DNA from: an uncultured Bacteroidales bacterium
GTDB taxonomy: Bacteria; Bacteroidota; Bacteroidia; Bacteroidales; UBA932
Reading direction: 5' to 3'
Assembly (NCBI GenBank): GCA_945870315.1
Contig: CAMBRR010000009.1
Span: 1-44,233, forward strand
DNA: 44,233 nucleotides
Below, piece by piece: positions 36,701-44,233 of the stretch. Each line of letters begins with the position of its first letter. Positions within the stretch are counted from its first letter, which is position 1. Both the position numbers and the translations under genes were made by a program. Below the pieces are notes generated by a model that did not search any database, was not told the origin of the DNA, and saw nothing but the letters and a program-made list of their open reading frames with translations.

Positions 36701-36947
36701 CGGTTCATTCCTCCGCCTCCAGTCTGCTACCATCGGTTACACTTTCCCTGAAAAATGGATGAGCAAGGCTCATATCCGCAAGCTCAGAGTCTATGTTACC
36801 GGTACCAATCTCTTCTGCGCAACCAAGTATTCCGGCTATGACCCTGAGGTCAACACCCGCCGTGATACTCCGCTTTCTCCTGGCGTGGACTATTCAGCCT
36901 ACCCTAAGAGCCGCGGTGTCGTTTTCGGAATCAATCTTACATTCTAA
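33753..36947 (+). CDS. susC: SusC-like TonB-dependent outer-membrane transporter
   Basis: The 1064-residue protein imports oligosaccharides across the outer membrane with SusD as lid. A signal peptide (to about residue 25, M-D-A-Q) is followed by the carboxypeptidase-regulatory-like domain (27-105, I-S-G-V-V-K-D-N-S-G-E-P-L-V-G), the plug (about 112-230 with Y-I-V-D-G-F-P-V and S-R-G-A-N-G-V-V-I-V-T-T-K), and a 22-strand barrel ending in the aromatic terminus N-L-T-F. The neighbouring enzymes imply oligogalacturonides as cargo. The susD gene starts 15 bases after its stop. The gene symbol denotes family only. Confidence 0.96.
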   Translation: MKNLILKISLLMTGLFLAAFTMDAQKISGVVKDNSGEPLVGVSVVVEGTTIGVSTDIDGQYVIDVPDAAGKTLVFSCIGMASKSVPVGKKTVIDVVLEEDANFLDETVVIGYATVKRRDLMGSVTSVGSDALTEQPVTTVSQALSGKMAGVSVTTSEGDPDADVQIRVRGGGSITQDNSPLYIVDGFPVDNINDIASSEIQSIDVLKDAFSTAIYGSRGANGVVIVTTKSGEKGRKASVSLNAYYGIKKMANASAIQAMDVEDFVKFQYELASIRDNVSDNYEPYFGSFQDIDQYVGMAGNDWVDRIFGNLGTTYNADLSVSGSGENYQWTMGYAHITDNAIMSGSKYNRDNLNLKTKFKLAKGLSIDANVRYSSTKVRGSGANAIKDAGTNSGNGRLKHAVCYTPIPLSSTIEGLDLEEDYGDNAPPLQSIADNDQQKRRKDLNVNAAVNWEIVENLRLKVEGGYQDYRETTDRFYGLTTYYVAQNATYKNAPANRYTDNTKRRYRNTNTLSYNFSSIMDPSKHALDILVGEEMTILQSSQFLNMVENFPLSFSAEKAWNFMSSGTSVTSNNYYYADDRLLSFFGRVNYELLERYSVSATLRADGSSKFAKQNRWGIFPSAAVAWKISNEPWLQGASNWLDQLKLRYSFGTAGNNNIPTGQISRVFSGGNPTWNASISTYSAGTVMSNPDLKWETTVTHNVGLDFSLWNGRLSGSIEAYQNNTKDLLILFPISGAGYASQYRNMGETRNRGAELTLNVPIIRKTNVDLNFSGNISCNQNRVMSLGGLEKIEVETRWSSNEGGTDFVVKPGSSIGNVYGYKVDGRYEVSDFDYVDGKWKLKDGVVDCSALVGGDYLRPGALKLKDLNGDGKPDKTIIANTVPNWQGGFSLNGYLWGVDFSANFNFALDYQVYNANKIEFTSSRKYTNRNLLKEMSTENRWTNIDWATGEMIEDPDALAAANANTTMWSPCIGQAVISDWAMEDGSFLRLQSATIGYTFPEKWMSKAHIRKLRVYVTGTNLFCATKYSGYDPEVNTRRDTPLSPGVDYSAYPKSRGVVFGINLTF

Positions 36948-36962
36948 TAAATCGTACGGGAT

Positions 36963-38759
36963 ATGAAAAAGTTTTTGACAATATTATCTGTTGGAACTCT
37001 CGCTCTGAGTCTTATCTCTTGCGATAAGTTCTTCGGCGTAAAATCTGAGTCCGCCGCGGATGCTGCTGCGGTGTTTACGGACTATACGCTTTCCGAATAC
37101 GCAATTTTCGGAATTCACGAATCTTTCGGAATGGTAAACAGCTATCGTGGACGTTTCCTTCCTTGGTATGGATTCAATTCAGATATCGAGTGGTACAACG
37201 GCTCCAATAGCGCCGGTAAGGAAATCACTCAGTATTACCTTTCTACCACAAACACCCAGCTCAACCTCAATAACGGTCCTTACAATGTGATCTATGAGGC
37301 TATCGAAAAGGCAAATCTTGTTATCGAAGGTCTTAACGAGTATGGCAATTGTGACAATGACAAGAATATGGGCTTCCTCCTTGGAGAGGCTCTCTGCTTG
37401 AGGGCAATGGCCTACTTCGACCTTGTAAAGGCTTGGGGTGACGTCCCTGCACGTTTCACACCTATCACTACCGAGACTATTTATATGGGCAAATCCAACC
37501 GCGACGTCATCTACAAGCAGATTCTTTCCGATCTTGAAAGGGCAGCCGAGTTGCTTCCATATTCAGGTGAGGGCAAGGCTGTTTCGACTGTCCGTGCCAG
37601 CAAGAACTTTGCTGAGGGCCTATATGCTCGTATCGCCTTGTCAGCTTCAGGTTATGCCTTGAGGGTACCGGACGGTGAGGAAGGTACCGGACATCCGGGC
37701 GAAATCCGTCTGAGCAATGATCCGGAGCTCTCCAAGGATGTCCTCTATCCGAAGGCTCTTGCCTATCTTAAGGATGTAATCGATAGCAAGACCAATCATC
37801 TTGAGTCTGATTATCAGAAGATGTGGTACAATATGAACAACCTTGTCACTACGACTGGTGGTGAGACCATCTTCTCGTTCCCGTTCGATAACAACCGTGG
37901 AAGGTGGAACTTTACCTTTGCTGGTCTTAGCGATGCTGCTTCCATTTCTTCCAATGTCAAGAGAGGAGGCGAGGGCGGTCCTGTTCCTACGCTCTGGTTC
38001 GACTATGACTCAGATGATATCCGTCGTGACCTTAGCTGCATCAACTACAAGTGGAACAAGGATGACTCCATCGAGCCTTCAGGCATCGATACCTGGTACT
38101 TCGGAAAATATCGTTTCAATTGGATGGTTGCACAGCCATATGGCGGTGGAAATGACGATGGTATCAAGCCTGTCGTGATGCGTTATTCCGACATCCTTCT
38201 GATGGCTGCCGAGATTGAGAATGAACTCGGCAATCTGGACGAGGCAAAGGCACATTTGCTTGAAGTCCGTTCACGTGCCTTCCCTGGCAATGAGTCCAAG
38301 GCTCAGGATTATGTGGATGCGATTTCTTCCAAGGAGGCAATGTTCGAGGCTATCGTGGATGAGCGCGCTTTTGAGTTCGTCGGTGAGTTCCTCCGCAAAC
38401 AGGATCTTATCAGGTGGAATCTGCTTTCAACCAAGATGAATGAGACTCTTGCAAAGATGGAGGCACTTTCAAATCTTACCGGAGATTATGCTGCCCTTCC
38501 TAATACCATATATTATCAGTACAATGATGCCGGTGATGCCATCTCCATCTATGGATTCGGTGAAGGCGAGACTGAGGATCCTGGCAAGGGATGGGAAGCT
38601 GTCAATGAATATTTTAAGGATTCAAAAGGCAAGGCCAAGTTCGACCTTACCAAGAAGCTTCTCTTCAAGAATGACCCTGACCAGAATATGTACTGGCCGA
38701 TTTTCGACAACAGTCTGACCAACAGCCAGGGTTACCTCAAAAATGACTTTGGATATTAA
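36963..38759 (+). CDS. susD: SusD-like surface glycan-binding lipoprotein
   Basis: This 598-residue RagB/SusD protein has a lipoprotein signal (L-I-S-C, Cys20), the helical TPR-like core (A-L-C-L-R-A-M-A-Y-F-D-L-V and Y-S-D-I-L-L-M-A-A-E) and the C-terminal E-R-A-F-E-F family motif. It covers the SusC barrel and delivers glycan to it. An unusually long C-terminal segment (about 490-560) is polar and has no motif I recognise. The giant lipoprotein gene starts 12 bases after its stop. Confidence 0.95.
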   Translation: MKKFLTILSVGTLALSLISCDKFFGVKSESAADAAAVFTDYTLSEYAIFGIHESFGMVNSYRGRFLPWYGFNSDIEWYNGSNSAGKEITQYYLSTTNTQLNLNNGPYNVIYEAIEKANLVIEGLNEYGNCDNDKNMGFLLGEALCLRAMAYFDLVKAWGDVPARFTPITTETIYMGKSNRDVIYKQILSDLERAAELLPYSGEGKAVSTVRASKNFAEGLYARIALSASGYALRVPDGEEGTGHPGEIRLSNDPELSKDVLYPKALAYLKDVIDSKTNHLESDYQKMWYNMNNLVTTTGGETIFSFPFDNNRGRWNFTFAGLSDAASISSNVKRGGEGGPVPTLWFDYDSDDIRRDLSCINYKWNKDDSIEPSGIDTWYFGKYRFNWMVAQPYGGGNDDGIKPVVMRYSDILLMAAEIENELGNLDEAKAHLLEVRSRAFPGNESKAQDYVDAISSKEAMFEAIVDERAFEFVGEFLRKQDLIRWNLLSTKMNETLAKMEALSNLTGDYAALPNTIYYQYNDAGDAISIYGFGEGETEDPGKGWEAVNEYFKDSKGKAKFDLTKKLLFKNDPDQNMYWPIFDNSLTNSQGYLKNDFGY

Positions 38760-38771
38760 TCGAGAAGGAAA

Positions 38772-41700
38772 ATGAAAAGAATATTGAAATATATAGCAGT
38801 TCTTGCTACTCTCTGTGCGGGAGTTGCCGCTACGAGCTGTATCAATGACAAGGAACTTGTCGAGTCCATCGAGTTGACAAGGTGTCTGACTCCGCTGGAT
38901 CTCAGCGTCAAGATTATCGATGGAGATCAGGTGATGTTCCGTTGGGAAGCGGTCAAAGGCGCTGATATGTATGTGCTGGAGGTTTACTCCGACAAGACGA
39001 TGACTGAGGTTGTCGTTTCCGAGGAGATTTCTTCGAAGGATCTTCCGGTAACCATCAAGCTGGAAGCTGATTCTGAATATTGGTTCCGTGTGAAGGCTTT
39101 TGATTCCACTTCAAAGCTTGAGCCTTCTAAATGGGCTGTCTATCAGAAGAGTGTGAAGACCTATGCTGTCAAGCCTACCGTTTATCTGGCTGTGGCTGAC
39201 CGGTCTGCCACTTCCATTACCGTCAGCTGGGATGCCGAGGCTGCTGCTTCGGAGGTTGACTCTGTAAAATGGTGTGTACTTGGCTCTGAAGAGCAGTTGA
39301 GCCGTGCCCTTACTTCTGAAGAGGTTGAGGCTGCTACTGCTACAGTCACTGGCCTGGAACCTTTCACCAACTATGTGGTTTCCGTCTATTTCAAGTCTGC
39401 CAACCGTGGTGACCTGAGCATCTGGACTCGTCCAAATACTGATGGATATACCGAGATTACTACAGTTGCCGCTCTGCAGCAGGCAGCAAAGGATGGTGGA
39501 AAATTCCTTCTTAAGATGGATGGTTCTCCTTATGTCATCGGCATAACTGACCTTGCTTCCGGGATTGAAATCATCGGAGAGGAAAGCGTGGATGCGAAAC
39601 AGCCTGTAATCGTGGGCGAATTCCAGGTACTCAACACTGTAGCCGATGGTGCAAGCTTCATCTTCAAGAGCGTTGAACTCAACGGTAACAAGGAGGAATT
39701 CGGCTTCCCTTGGCAGTTGAAGAACGGTGCAGCCGGACAGGGACAGAGTTTTGATAAAATCCAGTTCATAAGCTGTAAGATTACAGGCTATTCGAAAGGA
39801 CTTCACTATGAATGGGGCGGTAAATATAATGCCAATGAACTGACCTGGGACGGATGTACTATCACTGAGGTTAACAAGGCCAATACACAGGGCGGTGACG
39901 GTATCGATTTCCGCGGTGCTTCCGACATCAAGGCTCTGAATGTTGTCAACAATACCATCTACAACGGTTTCCGTACATTCTTCCGTATTGATGCTGCAAC
40001 CATTCTTGGCAATGTGAAGATCAACAACAATACCTTTATGAATCTTTCCAAGGATGACAGTTCTACCAACAACAACGGTATCCTCGGTGTGAAGGCAAAA
40101 CCGGCTTCGTTCGAGTTTAAGAACAACCTCATCCTCTATATGGACGGAAATGCAAAACTCAATGGTCCAGCAGCCGCTAACCTGAACACCGGCGATTTGG
40201 GCATTTCATTCTCTTCCAACTATTTCCACGCTATTGCTAAACCTGAGACCTTCTTTAATGATAAGACTTCGCAGGCAGAAGCTCTTGCAGGTGGCGGAAA
40301 GATTCTTGAGGTGGACCCTTGCTACAAGGCCAAGGCTGGTATCTTCAATATCTCCGATTCAGATATCATCAATGCCGGAGTGGGCGCTCCTAAATGGCTT
40401 ATGGCTTACAATAAGAAGCCTGAAGACCTTACTATGACCGTCATAGAGGGAACCCACAACTGGGATTTCACCAATCCGACCAATTTCCTCGGTTCCATTG
40501 ATGAGAAGATGGTACGCGACCAGCTCTTTATGGGAGTTGTCGACAACAAGCTCAATGTCAGCGACGAAGGTATAATGCAGTTCCTCGTTCCTACTACGGT
40601 GAACCGTGCGAAAATGCCTCTGGACGGCTATCTTGCTTTCCTTGTGGACAAGCCAGGTTCCGTCTATGTTAAACCGGTGAATATCAATGACCAGTATGCC
40701 AACCACATTGTCATCGGAAAGGGTGACGCGGAGGGCAAGTCCATTTCCATCAAGGGTGGCGCGGCTGCCAATACCGACAATGATGCTCCAGCCAAGATTG
40801 TCATCCACGACATCACCGAACCGTCTCTCATCTATGTCTATGCAACCGGTCAGATCGGTCTGGAAAAACTCGGCTGGTCTTACGACTGCACTCCTGTCAA
40901 CACAGCCCTCCCTACCCCTCAGCCTGAGGCAAGTCCTGCAAGCGTAACAGCCGGTGAGCCTAAGGACATCATCGTCAGCTGGGAGCCTGTTCAGAATGCT
41001 GACAGCTATTCTGTTGAATTCAGCGGCAAGACTTATGTTGTCGAGGAGGAAACTAACTACACTATTGCAGAAAACGTTGTCGGAATGCTCGATCCGGGCA
41101 GCTACAAGGTCAAGGTTTATGCAAACCCTGGCAAGGACGATATCTACAACACTATGTCAGAAGCTGGTGTTGCAACCTTTGCCGTTCAGCCTGCCGGTGG
41201 CGATGCCGGAAGTTCTGAATTCGTAGTTTCTTCTGTTGAGGAACTCTTCACTGCAATAGACGCCGGAAAACAGGCCATTACTCTCAAGTATAGCGATACT
41301 CCTTATGAGATAGGAGCTTATACTGTAACTACTCCTTTGAAACTTTCCGGTCAGACCGAGGGTGGCAAGAATACTCCGATTGTTGCAAGCTTTACTCTTA
41401 GTGGCGAAATCGGTGGTTCGTTTGCTTTGAACAACCTGGACATCACCAATGAGACCGCCTCCGTTGTTATAGAGGACAAGACAGCTGCTCCAGTAGTTGA
41501 TACGGTTGCCATCGTAGGATGTAACATACACGGTACCAAGGCTTTGTATGACAACTCCGGCAAGGCTGTCTCTTGTGTACAGGTTCTTCGTATCAGGGAC
41601 AATGTCGTCACCGACTGTTCCAACGGTGCGGACTTCATAGACCTCAGGACCGGCGGACATCATACTGTATCCATTATCAACAATACATTCGCCAACAGTT

Positions 41701-44126
41701 GCCGTACATTCATCAGGACTGATAAAACTCATGAACTGAACTATCTCACAGTGCGCAACAATACCTTCTACAAGGTATGTACAAACTCTACAAACAAGGA
41801 TAACAACGGTGTCCTCCATGTCAGGAGCAAGGGTTTGCTTGATTACAAGGTACTTAACAACATATTCTATTCAATCCTGATTGACGAGACACCAGGTCAT
41901 GCAAATGGCTATCCTAAGTTCCGCAGCGCATCCGGCATTGATCCGATGACCCTTGCCAACAACTACTTCTACAACTGCGAGGATCGTGAGGACAAGGCGG
42001 ACTACTCATTCTGGAAGAACATTTCCAAGGAGGCAGCAACAGCATGCGGTGGTGCAATACTTCCAGCAGATCCGTTTAGGGATGCAGAGAATGGGGATTT
42101 CACTCTCATCAATGGTGTTGCTATGAATGCCAATGTCGGAGACCCTCGCTGGAATCCTATGGCAGGAAGTACACCTTCTTCAGACATCGCAGTATCCAAT
42201 GTTGCAGACCTTCTTACCGCCATTTCTGCAGGCAAGACGACCATTACTCTCAAGGCCGGAACCTACAACCTCAATGACGAGACTCTTGGGTTGAAAGCTG
42301 CAGGTAAACTCGAAGTGAGCAAACCTCTCAACCTCGTAGGAGAGGATGGAACAATACTCATTGGCTCTTTCATACTTCTGGGAAAGGACGTGACCAAGTT
42401 CACTCTCAGCAATATGGAAATCGAAGGAATTGGAGACTATCTCGTAACTCTGGATGCTGTGACATCGGCTTCTGCCGGTCCTGTAGAACTGAAGAATCTG
42501 AAAGTTCTCAAGACAGGTGGTCTTATATATGCAGCCAAGAATGCCGGAATCAAGGTTACGTCTCTGGAAGTTACCGGATGCTTCTTTGACGAGGTTGGTT
42601 CGAAGGATTTCATCGACTTCCGTGATGGTTCTTCATTGACAGCTGTCAAGGTTGTGAACAATACATTCGCCAACGGTATCAGGACATTTGCCCGTATCGA
42701 TGCTTCTGTTGCAGACCTTGGTTCAGTGGTTGTAAGAAACAACACCTTCTACAACAACTGCTATGTTGACAGCAAGGACAATAACGGTATTTTCCATGTT
42801 CGTTGTACAGCTCTTGCTGAGGCTAACTTCAAGGTGCAGAACAATATCTTCGCCGGTATGCATAGGGCATCAGAAACGCCTTCGCAGGCTAACGGATATC
42901 CTAAACTTGTCAGCACCAACACTGCTTCCAAGATTCCTACTTTCTCCAAGAACTACTATTATGACATAGATGCTGGTGAAAGTTACTCGTGGTGGACTGT
43001 AGGCCGTATCGATGAAGCTGCTGCAACTGCAGGTTATGGTATAGTTCTTACAGAAAATCCGTTCAAGGATGCTGCAAATAGTGACTTTACCCTTGTGAAT
43101 GCTCTTGCACTTTCCGAGAGAATCGGTGACATCCGCTGGATAAAAGGCAATGTCCCTTCTGCCGGGGAGCCTTTCAGAGTGTCATCCGTAGAGGAAATGC
43201 TTACGGCTATCAATGCCGGCAAGTCATCCGTAGAGCTTGCATATGGTACTTATGATTTCACTTCCGTTGCAGAACTGGCTGATGGCAAGCTTACTTTGAA
43301 TAAATCGCTTGCTCTCAGCGGTATTGCCAAGGAAGGTAAGTATCCTGAAATTATCGGAGCATTTGTTCTTGCAGCGGGCGAAGGCGCTACATTCAGTGCA
43401 AGCAAGCTCACTTTCAATGGCAACAATTCAGTTGCAGATTTTATCCTGATGAATCCTAATTCGGATTATTCGGCTATAACACTGAGGAGTTGTAATGTGA
43501 GTGCATATAAGAACAGACTTTTCTCTCAACCTGACGATAAAAAGTCTGAGACTACCATTAACAGCGGTAAGATAACATTCACCGACCTGTATGTAAGCAA
43601 TATGGGTACGGGTGGAGATTGCATCGACTTCAGAAAGGGTTCTGCTTCTTACCTGAAGATTACGAATTCGACTTTCTGCAACGGTATCAGAACGGTTGTC
43701 AGGATGGATGCTGCTGTAAAATGCGGTTCAGTGCTTGTGAAGAACAACACCTTCTATAATCTCTGCTATGCAGACAGCAAGGACAATAATGGCGTTCTCC
43801 ACGTTCGTGCTGCTGCTTCGACTATTGCCGAGAGGAATATCTTTGCAAATATGCATCGTGCATCTGAGACACCTTCGCAGGCCAACGGTTTCCCTAAGCT
43901 TGTCAGCAAGGCTTCCTCTGCCATCGCAATCCCTGAGTTCCGTGACAATCTCTATTTCGACCTTGAGACTGTTTCTCCGTACTCCTGGTGGGAATATGTG
44001 ACCGTGGAACAGGGAACAGCCAATGGCGGTGCAGTCCTGACAGAGACTCCGTTCGCAGTCGATCCGGCAGACGGCAAGTTCACAGTCAAATCCGAATACA
44101 AAGGTTACGGCGCACTCCGCTGGTAA
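38772..44126 (+). CDS. Giant surface lipoprotein with four tandem beta-helix modules
   Basis: This 1784-residue lipoprotein (A-T-S-C, Cys23) occupies the SusE/F position. Two FN3 domains (about 38-129 and 130-226) lead to a first beta-helix module (227-542), an unassigned beta-rich region (543-710), a third FN3 (about 715-815), then three more modules (818-1127, 1139-1456, 1468-1784). Each module starts with a V-S-S-V-E-E-L-like turn and ends with (V/I)G-D-P-R-W or a close variant. Each has N-N-T-F rungs, an R-T-F-x-R-x-D motif and K-D-N-N-G-(V/I). This pattern fits the DUF4957/DUF5123 pectate-lyase-like proteins common in pectin loci of Bacteroidales, usually with one copy. I see no lyase catalytic Arg motif, so glycan binding is the more likely job, but weak lyase action cannot be excluded. 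Confidence 0.85.
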   Translation: MKRILKYIAVLATLCAGVAATSCINDKELVESIELTRCLTPLDLSVKIIDGDQVMFRWEAVKGADMYVLEVYSDKTMTEVVVSEEISSKDLPVTIKLEADSEYWFRVKAFDSTSKLEPSKWAVYQKSVKTYAVKPTVYLAVADRSATSITVSWDAEAAASEVDSVKWCVLGSEEQLSRALTSEEVEAATATVTGLEPFTNYVVSVYFKSANRGDLSIWTRPNTDGYTEITTVAALQQAAKDGGKFLLKMDGSPYVIGITDLASGIEIIGEESVDAKQPVIVGEFQVLNTVADGASFIFKSVELNGNKEEFGFPWQLKNGAAGQGQSFDKIQFISCKITGYSKGLHYEWGGKYNANELTWDGCTITEVNKANTQGGDGIDFRGASDIKALNVVNNTIYNGFRTFFRIDAATILGNVKINNNTFMNLSKDDSSTNNNGILGVKAKPASFEFKNNLILYMDGNAKLNGPAAANLNTGDLGISFSSNYFHAIAKPETFFNDKTSQAEALAGGGKILEVDPCYKAKAGIFNISDSDIINAGVGAPKWLMAYNKKPEDLTMTVIEGTHNWDFTNPTNFLGSIDEKMVRDQLFMGVVDNKLNVSDEGIMQFLVPTTVNRAKMPLDGYLAFLVDKPGSVYVKPVNINDQYANHIVIGKGDAEGKSISIKGGAAANTDNDAPAKIVIHDITEPSLIYVYATGQIGLEKLGWSYDCTPVNTALPTPQPEASPASVTAGEPKDIIVSWEPVQNADSYSVEFSGKTYVVEEETNYTIAENVVGMLDPGSYKVKVYANPGKDDIYNTMSEAGVATFAVQPAGGDAGSSEFVVSSVEELFTAIDAGKQAITLKYSDTPYEIGAYTVTTPLKLSGQTEGGKNTPIVASFTLSGEIGGSFALNNLDITNETASVVIEDKTAAPVVDTVAIVGCNIHGTKALYDNSGKAVSCVQVLRIRDNVVTDCSNGADFIDLRTGGHHTVSIINNTFANSCRTFIRTDKTHELNYLTVRNNTFYKVCTNSTNKDNNGVLHVRSKGLLDYKVLNNIFYSILIDETPGHANGYPKFRSASGIDPMTLANNYFYNCEDREDKADYSFWKNISKEAATACGGAILPADPFRDAENGDFTLINGVAMNANVGDPRWNPMAGSTPSSDIAVSNVADLLTAISAGKTTITLKAGTYNLNDETLGLKAAGKLEVSKPLNLVGEDGTILIGSFILLGKDVTKFTLSNMEIEGIGDYLVTLDAVTSASAGPVELKNLKVLKTGGLIYAAKNAGIKVTSLEVTGCFFDEVGSKDFIDFRDGSSLTAVKVVNNTFANGIRTFARIDASVADLGSVVVRNNTFYNNCYVDSKDNNGIFHVRCTALAEANFKVQNNIFAGMHRASETPSQANGYPKLVSTNTASKIPTFSKNYYYDIDAGESYSWWTVGRIDEAAATAGYGIVLTENPFKDAANSDFTLVNALALSERIGDIRWIKGNVPSAGEPFRVSSVEEMLTAINAGKSSVELAYGTYDFTSVAELADGKLTLNKSLALSGIAKEGKYPEIIGAFVLAAGEGATFSASKLTFNGNNSVADFILMNPNSDYSAITLRSCNVSAYKNRLFSQPDDKKSETTINSGKITFTDLYVSNMGTGGDCIDFRKGSASYLKITNSTFCNGIRTVVRMDAAVKCGSVLVKNNTFYNLCYADSKDNNGVLHVRAAASTIAERNIFANMHRASETPSQANGFPKLVSKASSAIAIPEFRDNLYFDLETVSPYSWWEYVTVEQGTANGGAVLTETPFAVDPADGKFTVKSEYKGYGALRW
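39450..44123 (+). repeat. Four coding repeats of about 315 codons
   Basis: Modules lie at 39450-40397, 41223-42152, 42186-43139 and 43173-44123. The last two are the most alike: M-H-R-A-S-E-T-P-S-Q-A-N-G-(Y/F)-P-K-L-V-S is almost identical, and D-S-K-D-N-N-G-(I/V) is shared with few nucleotide changes, which points to a recent duplication. Module 1 is the most divergent. Confidence 0.85.
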
Positions 44127-44155
44127 CCCACGCATTCGCTACATAACAACGCGAG

Positions 44156-44185
44156 GAGAGGCCGACCCTTTTGGGTCGGCCTCTC
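44156..44185 (+). terminator. Strong terminator of the pectin locus
   Basis: Arms GAGAGGCCGACCC (44156-44168) and its exact complement (44173-44185) close on a TTTT loop and are followed by TTCTGTG. The 13-bp perfect stem lies 30 bases after the last stop codon. I see no gene in the remaining bases to 44233. Confidence 0.9.
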
Positions 44186-44233
44186 TTCTGTGTCCTCATT
44201 CTCGTATCCTTCGTGCAATTCATCGAGCTGGGC

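Overview
This 44.2-kb stretch is a chromosomal piece of a Bacteroidota genome, almost certainly order Bacteroidales. The evidence is the SusC/SusD pair, a hybrid two-component system, a fimbrillin-like lipoprotein, many lipoproteins with Bacteroidetes-type lipoboxes, and promoters of the TTTG-N19/20-TAnnTTTG type. I cannot name the genus. There is no tRNA, rRNA, CRISPR array, intact insertion sequence or phage gene in view.

Region 1 (1-6.3 kb) is a mixed accessory/housekeeping stretch. It holds a fimbrillin-like surface lipoprotein preceded by an unlisted 49-residue small gene under one clear promoter, a decayed 3' end of an AAA-type ATPase gene, rsmG with an unusual in-frame insertion, a repeat-rich non-coding stretch, an acyltransferase-3 membrane protein, an AI-2E-family permease, a 40-residue small ORF behind a promoter overlapped by a perfect palindrome, and a 15-bp tandem array whose reverse strand reads as pentapeptide repeats.

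Region 2 (6.3-23.4 kb) is the housekeeping core: a ClpC/ClpA-type AAA+ chaperone that seems to lack the usual middle domain, diverging from gyrA; a TPR protein; phoH and a CapA-like phosphatase; then an operon of a SPOR lipoprotein, an M28-like protein with most metal ligands lost fused to a TonB C-terminal domain, leuS and a YitT membrane protein, ending in a strong terminator. A membrane-anchored AraC-type regulator and the ABC-F factor EttA follow.

Region 3 (23.5-44.2 kb) is a compact pectin (homogalacturonan) utilisation locus, all on the + strand: GH28 polygalacturonase, CE8 pectin methylesterase, a one-protein hybrid sensor/regulator, GH105 unsaturated glucuronyl/galacturonyl hydrolase, a surface PL1 pectate lyase on a Pro-Glu stalk, SusC, SusD and a giant 1784-residue lipoprotein, closed by a 13-bp-stem terminator. 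A likely division of labour is as follows. PL1 and the surface lipoproteins cut and hold pectin outside, SusCD imports oligogalacturonides, CE8, GH28 and GH105 finish them in the periplasm, and the hybrid regulator senses a periplasmic fragment and activates the locus.

The best candidates for something new are: the giant lipoprotein built from four tandem right-handed beta-helix modules of about 315 residues; the degenerate M28-TonB fusion; the middle-domain-less ClpC whose 3' end runs into a pentapeptide-coding minisatellite; and the two unlisted small genes with good promoters.
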